6,942 nt of DNA from Geobacteraceae bacterium (GTDB lineage Bacteria > Desulfobacterota > Desulfuromonadia > Geobacterales > Geobacteraceae), in NCBI GenBank assembly GCA_012797715.1, contig JAAZOO010000271.1, forward strand, positions 1 through 6,942, read 5' to 3'. Below the pieces are notes generated by a model. It had not been told where the DNA came from. It saw only the letters and a program-made list of their open reading frames with translations, and did not search any database. The position numbers and the translations under genes were made by a program. The stretch's first letter is position 1. Every line of letters starts with the position of its first letter. Shown in pieces: positions 1 through 6,610 of this stretch.

Positions 1-10
1 CAAGAGGCGT

Positions 11-50
11 CAGGCATAATGTGACAAAGTAGAATTAATTGTAAACGCCC
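11..50. promoter_or_regulatory. AT-rich intergenic patch with candidate promoter elements
   Basis: This is the most AT-rich part of the leader and the likeliest place for a promoter of the rightward block. On the plus strand TAGAAT (30-35) matches the sigma-70 -10 consensus at five of six positions, but no good -35 hexamer lies about 17 bases upstream. On the minus strand TTTACA (40-45) and CATTAT (16-21), 18 bases apart, resemble a -35/-10 pair that would fire leftward out of the window. All three forward frames close within the first 32 bases, so the tail of an upstream rightward gene could end here and cannot be excluded. Both promoter readings rest on consensus matching alone. Confidence 0.25.
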
Positions 51-76
51 TTTTCTTCTGGTACGTTAGCATCCAT

Positions 77-127
77 CGGGGTTCCCGGGAAGGGGAAACC
101 GGCCCCGAAGACCGGAATCGATCCGGT
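77..127 (+). promoter_or_regulatory. inverted repeats in the prmA leader
   Basis: Two structured elements lie between the AT-rich patch and the prmA ribosome binding site. The first (77-107) can pair in two competing ways: CGGGG (77-81) with CCCCG (103-107), or GGTTCCC (80-86) with GGGAAACC (93-100) with one bulged A and a six-base loop. The second (111-127) is a perfect six-base-pair stem, ACCGGA with TCCGGT, closing a five-base loop. No T-run follows either, so they are not typical intrinsic terminators. They could be a folded mRNA leader or a protein-binding site for the prmA-rsmE block. GC-rich sequence gives such pairings by chance fairly often, so a role is unproven. Confidence 0.3.
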
Positions 128-172
128 GCACCGCTCCCCCTATCCCACGACAACGAAATACAGGGAGACTGA

Positions 173-1111
173 ATGAAAAAAGAGTGGGCGCAGGTATCCT
201 GCGAGGTTCCGTCCTCCATGGTTGATTCCCTGGCCGAATACCTGATTGAGCTCTCCTCCACCGGGGTGAGCATCGACAACATGACTCTCGACACCTTTTC
301 CCTGGACTCCGTTGAGGAGTCTCCCATCAAGACGGTGACCGCCTATTTCTCCGTTGATGATTCCCTCCGGGAAAGGATACGGGAGGTCGAATCCTACCTC
401 ATGGAAACGGGACCGGCGTACGACGGTTTTCACTTCAAGGCGCCGATCGTGACACGGATAACGGAGGAAGACTGGAGCAGCAACTGGAAGGAGCATTTCA
501 AGCCGCTCCGCATTGGAAGACATCTCGTGATCAAGCCCACCTGGGAAACCTTTCCGGCAACGGATGACGATGTCGTCATGGAACTGGACCCCGGGATGGC
601 ATTCGGCACGGGAACGCATCCCACAACCATGCTCTGCCTTTCCATCCTGGAAGGACTCTTTCGCGGGGGGGAGGCAGCCGGACGCCCTCACAAAATGCCG
701 CGGACGGTTCTTGATGTGGGGACCGGTTCGGGTATACTCAGCATAGCGGCAGCGCTGCTGGGCGCGGAAAAGGTGGAAGCCGTCGACATCGACCCCGACG
801 CGGTCCAGGTTGCGAAGGAGAACTGCTCCCTGAACAAAGTCTCCGGGCTGGTGAATGTCTCCGGAACCCCTCTGCCGAGGGTAGCGGGGAGATTCGATGT
901 CGTCCTGGCCAACATCCTCGCGGAAGAACTGGTCCGCCTGGCTCCGGAGCTCGTCGGAAAGCTCGCCGCGGGAGGCTTTCTGATACTGTCGGGGATACTC
1001 GTCGACAAGGAGCATATCGTAACAGACTGTTTCAGGAACCTGGGCGTCTCCCTGGAACGAATCGCCAGGGAGGAGGAATGGTGTTGCATCGTTTTTCAGG
1101 GGAACGCGTGA
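173..1111 (+). CDS. prmA: ribosomal protein L11 methyltransferase PrmA
   Basis: PrmA is a cytoplasmic SAM-dependent enzyme that methylates amino groups of ribosomal protein L11; in E. coli it trimethylates several sites. The 312 residues show the family plan. An N-terminal L11-recognition domain (about 1-75) is followed by the linker signature WSSNWKEHFKP (101-111), the PrmA hallmark GMAFGTGTHPTT (141-152), the Rossmann-fold SAM-binding motif DVGTGSG (181-187), the acidic ribose-binding end DIDP (205-208) and a catalytic-site stretch with NILA (247-250). It is slightly longer than E. coli PrmA (293 residues), partly through a basic loop at about 164-178 before motif I. The ATG start has an AGGGAG ribosome binding site (162-167) five bases upstream. 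It is the first gene of a block with rsmE, whose ATG begins directly after the prmA TGA. Identification is secure; the exact methylation pattern in this organism is inferred. Confidence 0.96.
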   Translation: MKKEWAQVSCEVPSSMVDSLAEYLIELSSTGVSIDNMTLDTFSLDSVEESPIKTVTAYFSVDDSLRERIREVESYLMETGPAYDGFHFKAPIVTRITEEDWSSNWKEHFKPLRIGRHLVIKPTWETFPATDDDVVMELDPGMAFGTGTHPTTMLCLSILEGLFRGGEAAGRPHKMPRTVLDVGTGSGILSIAAALLGAEKVEAVDIDPDAVQVAKENCSLNKVSGLVNVSGTPLPRVAGRFDVVLANILAEELVRLAPELVGKLAAGGFLILSGILVDKEHIVTDCFRNLGVSLERIAREEEWCCIVFQGNA

Positions 1112-1852
1112 ATGCGGCGTTTCTTCATTGACGAGAACGCCGTTACGGACAACACGGCGCTGGTGACGGGTAACCTTTTTTGTCATATGACCCGGGTGCT
1201 GCGACTGAAAATCGGCACCCGGGTCATCCTCTCCGATGGAAAGGGGAGGCGTCACGTGGGCTCAATCGCCAGCATCGGGAAAGAATGCCTGACCGTCAGC
1301 ATAACGAGGAGCTCAACGGAACCGGAGAAAACCTCCGGCCCCCTGCTGGCCCTCTTCCAGGGACTTCCCAAGGGAAGCAAGATGGAATTCATCTTGCAAA
1401 AATGTACCGAATTGGGCGCGGACTCCTTTGTACCCTTCCTATCGGAACGAACCGTTGCCAGGCTTCCGAAAGATCGGGAAGCAGAGCGACTGGAACGATG
1501 GAGCCGCGTCATCCGGGAGTCGGCGCGCCAATCCGCCAGGACATCGCTCCCCCTCCTCTCCCCGGTCAGAGATTTTTCCGAGATCGTCGGCACGGCAGAC
1601 CAGACGGTGAAACTTCTGCTCTGGGAGGAAGAAAAGTCCAACCGGCTCAGGTCCGTTCTCGATTCCCTTCCGCGACCCGACAGCGTCGCCTTGCTGGTCG
1701 GCCCGGAGGGGGGGCTCTCTCGAGGGGAAGTCGCTTCCGCCGAGTCATGGGGTTTCATTCCCGTGACCCTCGGCACGCGGATCCTCAGGACCGAAACGGC
1801 GGGAATGGCCCTCCTCTCCATTCTGCAGTTCTATTGGGGGGATATGGGTTGA
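1112..1852 (+). CDS. rsmE: 16S rRNA (uracil(1498)-N3)-methyltransferase RsmE
   Basis: RsmE uses SAM to methylate N3 of U1498 in helix 44 of 16S rRNA, in the assembled small subunit near the decoding site. The protein has 246 residues, the usual family length. Residues 1-70 form the PUA-like RNA-binding domain, starting with the typical MRRFFID. The SPOUT (trefoil-knot) methyltransferase domain follows, with KGSKMEFILQKCTELG (87-102), the RW..VIRESARQSAR segment (129-142), and the knot SAM-binding motifs GPEGGLSRGE (197-206) and LGTRILRTETA (220-230). The start codon directly abuts the prmA stop, with an AGGGG sequence (1098-1102) nine bases upstream inside prmA, so translation of the two is probably coupled. 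prmA-rsmE adjacency is common in bacteria and fits joint control of ribosome modification. Confidence 0.96.
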   Translation: MRRFFIDENAVTDNTALVTGNLFCHMTRVLRLKIGTRVILSDGKGRRHVGSIASIGKECLTVSITRSSTEPEKTSGPLLALFQGLPKGSKMEFILQKCTELGADSFVPFLSERTVARLPKDREAERLERWSRVIRESARQSARTSLPLLSPVRDFSEIVGTADQTVKLLLWEEEKSNRLRSVLDSLPRPDSVALLVGPEGGLSRGEVASAESWGFIPVTLGTRILRTETAGMALLSILQFYWGDMG

Positions 1853-1876
1853 AAAGGAATACGGGAGGTACGCGGC

Positions 1877-2608
1877 ATGAAATGCCCCAAATGCGGTTAC
1901 AATAGCTTCGAGTTCCTCGACAACTGCAAGAAATGCGGCGCGGAATTCGCTTCTTTCAAGAAAACCCATCGAATCAGCCCCGTCATCCTTACGCCTGCTG
2001 CGGCACGGGATGCACGGCCAACGCCTGAGGAAATCGAGAGTGTTCCTCCCCCTGGTCCCGACTCCGTCGCGGAACACCGCGCTGACGATTTTTCGTGGGA
2101 CATGCCGGCCGGAACGAACGGCAGCGACCTGCAAGAAAGTCCGTACGGCGGATTCGATCTGGGTTTTCAGGATTCCGAAGGGGTGACGCAGGATACGCCC
2201 TTCACCGGTTTCTCCTTCTCCGATGAACCGCAGGAACACCAGCCCCAACAGATATCCGCTCCCGGGGATGAACGCCTGACGGAGTTCGCCTTCGAAGAAG
2301 AACCCGCGAAGGAAACCGTACCGTGGGAAGGAGCGCTGGAATCGGCTCCCCAGGGATATGAAAGGAGCCTGGACGCAGAATCTCTCGAAGAAATGCCGGA
2401 TGTGGGAAAAACTGATTCCGGAGAGTTTGGCGCGGATGATTTTTCCTTCTCACCCGAGCCGGTGGCTGAAGATATTTTTCAGATGGAAGAAAAGGGCGCG
2501 CAGCCGGCGCCTGAAAAGAAAGCACACCCGGAGCTGTCGGACTTTGACAGGGAGTTCGAACAGATTTTCTCTTTCGGCGAGGCTGAAGAAAAAGACACGA
2601 AATCGTAA
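1877..2608 (+). CDS. zinc-ribbon protein with acidic Phe-rich tail, function unknown
   Basis: I do not recognise a named family. The first 20 residues hold a C3-x2-C6-x10-C17-x2-C20 pattern, a compact zinc ribbon. A short basic stretch follows (28-32), then about 210 residues of low-complexity acidic sequence rich in Pro, Ser, Glu and Phe, probably disordered. In it an acidic/aromatic motif recurs at uneven spacing: DDFSWD (70-75), GGFDLGF (91-97), TGFSFSDE (110-117), TEFAFEEE (135-142), DDFSFSPE (187-194) and IFSFGEAEE (230-238). There is no signal peptide or membrane segment, so it is probably cytoplasmic. The ATG has a strong GGGAGG site (1863-1868) eight bases upstream. It lies 24 bases after rsmE and is likely cotranscribed with it. 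The tail could be a docking surface for a partner protein; that is inference. Codon structure and a good ribosome binding site support a real gene. Confidence 0.85.
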   Translation: MKCPKCGYNSFEFLDNCKKCGAEFASFKKTHRISPVILTPAAARDARPTPEEIESVPPPGPDSVAEHRADDFSWDMPAGTNGSDLQESPYGGFDLGFQDSEGVTQDTPFTGFSFSDEPQEHQPQQISAPGDERLTEFAFEEEPAKETVPWEGALESAPQGYERSLDAESLEEMPDVGKTDSGEFGADDFSFSPEPVAEDIFQMEEKGAQPAPEKKAHPELSDFDREFEQIFSFGEAEEKDTKS

Positions 2609-2611
2609 CCG

Positions 2612-3748
2612 TCAGCGAAGCGCTTCCAGAAGCTCGCCGCCGAACTCCCGCTTCCGCCACCCCCGCAGGGTGGCAACTGCATCAAGCCCGGCGGCGTCCT
2701 TCGGGGCCTCCTTGGCCAGCGCTTCCAGCAGGGCATTGTTGACAAGAAATCCCGCATCAATCCCCAGGGCCAGGGATTTGGCTTCCCGCCACCTTTTCAA
2801 TCTTCTGAGTCTCTCATCTTTCAGGGCATCCCGCTCCGGCCTTCCCGCTCGTGCGAACCGGGGGAGCAGTTCTTCCGGAATGGCGCAACCATCGGCAACC
2901 GCTTTCACCACATCTCTGCCGTACCGCTCCGCAAAACGGGGAGGGAGCCCCGGAATCCCCTGCAATTCATTGACATTCCTCGGCTTTTTCTCCGCCAGCG
3001 CCCGAAGCGTCTCGTTGGAGAGCACCTTGAACGGCGGCTTGTCGGCACTGCGCGCCCGCAGGTCGCGAAACCGGAGCAGTTCCTCCAGCACGGCCAGGGT
3101 CCGGGGATCCATCTTGCTTGCGCCCTTGAAACGATACACGAACGGCTCCCCCTCACGGTCCGCCGCCCTCACCTCCGAAAGAAGCTCCGATTCCTCTTCG
3201 ACCCAGGAAAGCCTCCCCCGCTCCAGGAGCTCCGCCTCCAATTGACGGTACAGGGCAACAAGCAGCGACGTGTCCGCCGCGGCGTAGGCGATCATGCCGG
3301 GGTCCAGCGGCCTCCTGCTCCAGTCGGCCTTCTGGTAGCGCTTGTCCAGTTCCACACCGAACCGCTTCTTCAGGACCGCTGCCAGGCCCACCTCTTTCTC
3401 GCCCAGCAGCTGGCAGGCAATCATGGTATCGAACAGGTTGCGCACCTCCAGCGAGAAATCCCGGTGGAGGGAGCGGATGTCATAATCGGCGCCGTGAAAT
3501 ACCTTGCGGATGCCTGGATCCTCCAGCAGGGAGCCCAGGGGGGAGACATCGGTCACTGCCAGGGGGTCTACCAGAAACACCGCCTTGTCCGTGGCAACCT
3601 GGATGAGACAGACCTTTTCCCGGTAGTGGTGGAGAGAGTCGGCCTCCAGGTCGAAGGCCAGTACCTTCTCGCACGACAGCCGCCGGGCCAGGCGGTCAAG
3701 GTCCGTCGTCGTTTCAATTATCTTCGGCATTTTCTGACGCTGTGTCAT
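2612..3748 (-). CDS. rnd: ribonuclease D
   Basis: RNase D is a 3'-5' exoribonuclease that trims the 3' ends of tRNA precursors and other small structured RNAs. From the chosen start it has 378 residues, close to E. coli RNase D (375). The DEDDy nuclease domain shows Exo I FDLEADS (D33, E35), Exo II HGADYDI (D90) and Exo III Y155-x3-D159, all metal-binding or catalytic residues present. A first HRDC domain spans about 214-287, and a second HRDC-like region about 302-377. The reading frame is open back to an ATG at 3797-3799, but the ATG at 3746-3748 is preferred because GGGAAAGGG lies just upstream; an ATG at 3728-3730 (MPKIIETT) is the alternative. It overlaps the 3' end of mqnC by 35 bases, so it is probably the last gene of the menaquinone transcript. 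There is no obvious functional link to quinone synthesis. Confidence 0.95.
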   Translation of the reverse strand: MTQRQKMPKIIETTTDLDRLARRLSCEKVLAFDLEADSLHHYREKVCLIQVATDKAVFLVDPLAVTDVSPLGSLLEDPGIRKVFHGADYDIRSLHRDFSLEVRNLFDTMIACQLLGEKEVGLAAVLKKRFGVELDKRYQKADWSRRPLDPGMIAYAAADTSLLVALYRQLEAELLERGRLSWVEEESELLSEVRAADREGEPFVYRFKGASKMDPRTLAVLEELLRFRDLRARSADKPPFKVLSNETLRALAEKKPRNVNELQGIPGLPPRFAERYGRDVVKAVADGCAIPEELLPRFARAGRPERDALKDERLRRLKRWREAKSLALGIDAGFLVNNALLEALAKEAPKDAAGLDAVATLRGWRKREFGGELLEALR

Positions 3749-4868
3749 GTATCCCTTTCCCGCAAACCGAGGATGGGTCGCTCCCCGGAGAATCGCCATG
3801 AATTTTTACGATACCATAGACGGTGTTCCTCTGGGCGGCGCGGAATCCCGCCTCCCGGATGCACCCCACCATCTCTTCCCTGCCCATGCGGAAGGAACAC
3901 CCGGCGGCCGCCACCACGTTCTCTTCCAGCATTGTCCCCCCCAGGTCGTTCGCTCCGAAATAGAGGGCAACCTGGGCCAGCCTGGCCCCCTGCGTCACCC
4001 AGCTCGCCTGGACATTCGCGATGTTGTCGAGAACGATGCGCGCCAGGGCCACGACCCTCAGATACTCGGCTCCAGTCGCCGCAATGCCGCCCAGTTCCGT
4101 ATTCCCCGGCTGATAGGTCCAGGGGATGAAGGCCGTGAATGAACCTCCCTCCGCCTGGAGCTCCCTGACGCGGAACAGATGCTCGACAATGTCCTCGGGC
4201 CGCTCCCGGCCGCCGAACATCATGGTCGCCGTGGTCGGCATCCCCTGGCGGGCGGCCTCCCGCATCACCGCCGCCCACTCCTCCCATCCGATCTTTGCGG
4301 GAGAAACCTCTTTCCGAACCCTGTCCACCAGGATCTCCGCCCCGCCTCCGGGAAGGGAGTCGAGGCCCGCCCTCCGGAGCCGTTGCAGAGTCTCCGCCAC
4401 GGTACTGTCCGAGATGGCGGAAATATGGAAAATCTCGGCGGGAGAGAGGGAATGGATATGGATGTGGGGAAAACGCTCCTTCACCCCCCTGAACAGGTCC
4501 TCGAAGAACGCAATCCCCAAATCCGGATGGAGCCCCCCCTGCATCAGGAGCTGCGTCCCCCCCTGCTCTGACAACTCCCGAACCTTGCGGAAGATCTCCT
4601 CCCGTGTCAGAACATAGGCATCCGGGGAACCCCTGTCGCGGTAGAAAGCGCAGAAGCGACACCGGGAAACGCAGACATTGGTGTAGTTCACGTTCCGATC
4701 AACCACGTAGGTGACCATGTTTTCCGGATGGAGCCTGCGGCGGACGGCGTCGGCAATCCTGCCGAGGGTCGTCAGTTCGGCCTCCAGGAAGATGCGCAGG
4801 GCACCTTCCCGGGTGAGCGGCCTGCCCTTTTCAGCCAGCTCCGCATATTCCTGCGGACATGGATTCAC
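3714..4868 (-). CDS. mqnC: cyclic dehypoxanthine futalosine synthase MqnC (radical SAM)
   Basis: MqnC is a radical-SAM enzyme of the futalosine menaquinone pathway. It cyclises dehypoxanthine futalosine to the spiro compound cyclic dehypoxanthine futalosine, which MqnD then cleaves to 1,4-dihydroxy-6-naphthoate. The 384 residues contain NYTNVCVSRCRFCAFYR with the [4Fe-4S] ligands C66, C70 and C73, then MQGGLHPDLGI (109-119), LDSLPGGGAEIL (169-180), MFGGRERPEDIVEHL (217-231) and PWTYQPGNTELGG (249-261), all typical of MqnC. The TYQPGNT stretch and MQGGLHP separate it from the neighbouring MqnE. Translation most likely begins at a GTG (4866-4868), since GGGAG lies six bases upstream. After the conserved YGIVK the protein carries an extra hydrophilic tail of about 29 residues (356-384) that overlaps the rnd start; this tail is not a conserved feature I recognise. 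The gene follows mqnE after 40 bases. Confidence 0.95.
   Translation of the reverse strand: MNPCPQEYAELAEKGRPLTREGALRIFLEAELTTLGRIADAVRRRLHPENMVTYVVDRNVNYTNVCVSRCRFCAFYRDRGSPDAYVLTREEIFRKVRELSEQGGTQLLMQGGLHPDLGIAFFEDLFRGVKERFPHIHIHSLSPAEIFHISAISDSTVAETLQRLRRAGLDSLPGGGAEILVDRVRKEVSPAKIGWEEWAAVMREAARQGMPTTATMMFGGRERPEDIVEHLFRVRELQAEGGSFTAFIPWTYQPGNTELGGIAATGAEYLRVVALARIVLDNIANVQASWVTQGARLAQVALYFGANDLGGTMLEENVVAAAGCSFRMGREEMVGCIREAGFRAAQRNTVYGIVKIHGDSPGSDPSSVCGKGIHDTASENAEDN
3753..3761 (-). promoter_or_regulatory. ribosome binding site deciding the rnd start
   Basis: On the minus strand this reads GGGAAAGGG, four bases before the ATG at 3746-3748. The alternative ATG at 3728-3730 has only a weak purine stretch ahead of it, and the upstream ATG at 3797-3799 would add 17 residues without family resemblance. 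The site lies inside the mqnC coding sequence, so rnd translation probably depends on ribosomes finishing mqnC. Confidence 0.55.
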
Positions 4869-4874
4869 GAAAAT

Positions 4875-4879
4875 CTCCC
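4875..4879 (-). promoter_or_regulatory. ribosome binding site supporting the GTG start of mqnC
   Basis: The minus strand reads GGGAG here, six bases ahead of a GTG at 4866-4868. The frame has no ATG near the expected N-terminus; the ATG a few bases further on is in another frame. The site lies in the 40-base gap after mqnE, which shows no terminator-like hairpin. Confidence 0.6.
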
Positions 4880-4908
4880 GTATCGGACCGGAAACAGATT
4901 CCCGGCGT

Positions 4909-5991
4909 TCACCGGTCCCTCAATTCGTTGTAGAGCGAATCCCGTTCCACCGGCTCCCGCCCCGCAGCGCGAATCAGGCGGGCAAGATGGTCCCTCCCCA
5001 TCCCCGGCGGAGAGTCCGCGCCCGCCTCGTGCCCTATCTTCTCCTCGACCACCGTGCCGTCCAGGTCATCGGCGCCGAAGGCAAGCGCCACCTGGGCGAT
5101 CCGTTCCCCGAGCATGACCCAGTATGCCTTGATGTGGGCGAAGTTGTCCAGGAAGAGGCGGGCAACGGCGATGGTCTTCAGGTCGTCCACCCCTCCGCAC
5201 GGCCGAACACCCTGCTCCTTCAGCGGCGTGTTTCCAGGCTGGAAAGGAAGCGCCACAAAGGCCAGAAACCCGCCGGTCCGGTCCTGCAGGTCACGGAGCC
5301 GGGACAGGTGGTCGACACGGTCGGCATGGCTCTCCCGGTGGCCGTAGAGCATGGTTGCGTTGGAGCGGAGCCCGCATCGATGGGCACACTCCATGATCTC
5401 CAGCCACCGTTCACCCGAAATCTTGTCTCCGCAGAGGTGCGTCCGAACGGAAGGGGCGAAGATCTCGGCCCCGCCGCCGGGCATGGAATCGAGGCCGGAC
5501 TCCCTGAGCCGATGCAGGACCTCATTGAGGGGCAGCCCGCTTACGCGCGCCATGTGATCGACCTCCACGGCGGTGAAGGCCTTCAGGTGGAGCCGGGGCG
5601 AAACGGACTTTACGGTGCGCAGCATCTCCCGGTACGCTTCAAAGGGAAGCGACGGATGGAGACCGCCTACCATGTGAATCTCGGTCGCACCCCGCAGCAG
5701 AGCGTCGTGGGCCAAGGAACGAATCTCTCCGGCACGGAGAAGATAGGCCCCCTTTTCGTCCGGATCCCGGCGGAAGGCGCAGAAGCGGCAGCGGTTCACG
5801 CAGATATTGGTGTAATTCAGGTGCCGGTTCACGTTGTAAAAGACCCGGCGGCCGTTCGTGCGCTCATTGGCCCATGCCGCCATCTCACCTATCTCCGCGA
5901 GGTCGTTGGAAGCGAACAGGAACAGTGCATCGTCATCGCTCAGACGCTCTCCCCCACGGACCTTTTCCCGTATGGATGCGAGGGAAATCAT
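4909..5991 (-). CDS. mqnE: aminodeoxyfutalosine synthase MqnE (radical SAM)
   Basis: MqnE is the radical-SAM enzyme that adds the SAM-derived adenosyl radical to 3-[(1-carboxyvinyl)oxy]benzoate (made by MqnA from chorismate) and releases CO2, giving aminodeoxyfutalosine. The 360 residues include NYTNICVNRCRFCAFRRD with cluster ligands C64, C68 and C71, then EIHMVGGLHPSLPFE (104-118), LKAFTAVEVDHMAR (136-149), LDSMPGGGAEIF (167-178) and ALPFQPGNTPL (247-257). MVGGLHP and KAFTAVE are characteristic of MqnE rather than MqnC. The ATG overlaps the ubiX stop as ATGA, with GGAG (5997-6000) five bases upstream inside ubiX, so the two are translationally coupled. It shares the radical-SAM core and several near-identical short motifs with mqnC downstream, consistent with an ancient duplication common to this pathway. 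Together they commit the organism to the futalosine route. Confidence 0.95.
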   Translation of the reverse strand: MISLASIREKVRGGERLSDDDALFLFASNDLAEIGEMAAWANERTNGRRVFYNVNRHLNYTNICVNRCRFCAFRRDPDEKGAYLLRAGEIRSLAHDALLRGATEIHMVGGLHPSLPFEAYREMLRTVKSVSPRLHLKAFTAVEVDHMARVSGLPLNEVLHRLRESGLDSMPGGGAEIFAPSVRTHLCGDKISGERWLEIMECAHRCGLRSNATMLYGHRESHADRVDHLSRLRDLQDRTGGFLAFVALPFQPGNTPLKEQGVRPCGGVDDLKTIAVARLFLDNFAHIKAYWVMLGERIAQVALAFGADDLDGTVVEEKIGHEAGADSPPGMGRDHLARLIRAAGREPVERDSLYNELRDR

Positions 5992-6596
5992 GACTGCTCC
6001 GGAGCCCCCCAGGCCCGGTAGAGCCGGTGCGCGACTCCGAGGGCGTCCATGGCCTTCCCTACCACAAAATCCACCATATCATCCACACTGCGGGGGGCAT
6101 GGTAGAAGGCGGGCATGGCGGGCACAATACGCGCCCCCATCCGGGCCAGCTTCAGCATGTTTTCCAGATGGATCTCGGACAGGGGAGTCTCCCTGGGGAC
6201 AAGAACGAGGGGACGGCGCTCTTTCAGCATGACATCGGCGCACCGCTCCAAGAGGTTCCCGGAGTTTCCCCACGCTATCCTGGACAGTGTGCCCATGGAG
6301 CAGGGACAGACGACCATGGCGTCCGGCGCCGCAGAGCCGCTGGCAATGGGGGCCATGAGAGCATCCTTCTCGTAGTAGCGCATCTTTGACGACTGCACGC
6401 CGAAATGGCCGCGGAACCGGCGGGAAACCTCTTCTTCCGTACCGTGCCAGTCAAGGCCGGTTTCCGTTTTGAGAACCGAAAAGCCGGCCGTGGTAACGAG
6501 AAGGTCGAGGGAGTGTCCGGCGGCCAGAAGTTCTCCGCAGAGCCGAAGGCCGTAGATCGCTCCAGAAGCGCCGGTGATTGCCGAAACAATATGCAT
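5988..6596 (-). CDS. ubiX: UbiX-family flavin prenyltransferase
   Basis: UbiX joins a dimethylallyl group to reduced FMN to make prenyl-FMN, the cofactor of UbiD-type decarboxylases. From the chosen ATG it has 202 residues, the usual family length. The FMN-binding GASGAIYG sits at 9-16, followed by the UbiX/Pad1 signatures APIASGSAAPDAMVVCPCSM (82-101), WGNSGNLLERCADV (109-122), LVPRETPLSEIHLENM (132-147) and the PAMPAFYH segment (159-166). The frame is open upstream to an ATG at 6654-6656, but the internal ATG at 6594-6596 starts the conserved MHIVSAITGASG and has a Shine-Dalgarno sequence. It lies 14 bases after the UbiA-type gene and overlaps mqnE by four bases. Context suggests it supports the UbiD-like decarboxylation of the prenylated naphthoate in menaquinone synthesis; it may also serve other UbiD enzymes. 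Confidence 0.95.
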   Translation of the reverse strand: MHIVSAITGASGAIYGLRLCGELLAAGHSLDLLVTTAGFSVLKTETGLDWHGTEEEVSRRFRGHFGVQSSKMRYYEKDALMAPIASGSAAPDAMVVCPCSMGTLSRIAWGNSGNLLERCADVMLKERRPLVLVPRETPLSEIHLENMLKLARMGARIVPAMPAFYHAPRSVDDMVDFVVGKAMDALGVAHRLYRAWGAPEQS

Positions 6597-6605
6597 GGAA
6601 CTCTT

Positions 6606-6609
6606 CTCC
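6606..6609 (-). promoter_or_regulatory. ribosome binding site deciding the ubiX start
   Basis: The minus strand reads GGAGAAGAG beginning at 6609, with the GGAG core nine bases ahead of the ATG at 6594-6596. It lies in the 14-base gap just past the stop codon of the upstream prenyltransferase gene. This supports the short form of UbiX over a version with 20 extra N-terminal residues. Confidence 0.55.
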
Positions 6610-6610
6610 G

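Noticed and set aside
61..130. tRNA-like or small RNA gene in the leader
   Set aside because: The stems do not assemble into a cloverleaf, there is no CCA end and no conserved T-arm sequence on either strand.
140..1255. 371-codon open frame antisense to prmA
   Set aside because: The product is rich in Arg, Gly, His and Pro with no recognisable domain, and it lies opposite a clear PrmA. It is a shadow of codon bias in GC-rich DNA.
2605..2640. Bidirectional terminator between the convergent operons
   Set aside because: The palindrome at 2617-2626 has no loop and no T-run follows on either strand, so it does not look like an intrinsic terminator.
2358..4129. Two 295-codon forward frames over the end of the zinc-ribbon gene and rnd
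   Set aside because: Their products are Ser/Arg/Pro-rich without domains, and RNase D with intact catalytic residues lies on the other strand.
4711..6021. 436-codon forward frame opposite mqnE and the start of mqnC
   Set aside because: It mirrors the MqnE coding frame, has no family motif and no convincing start. It is a shadow frame.
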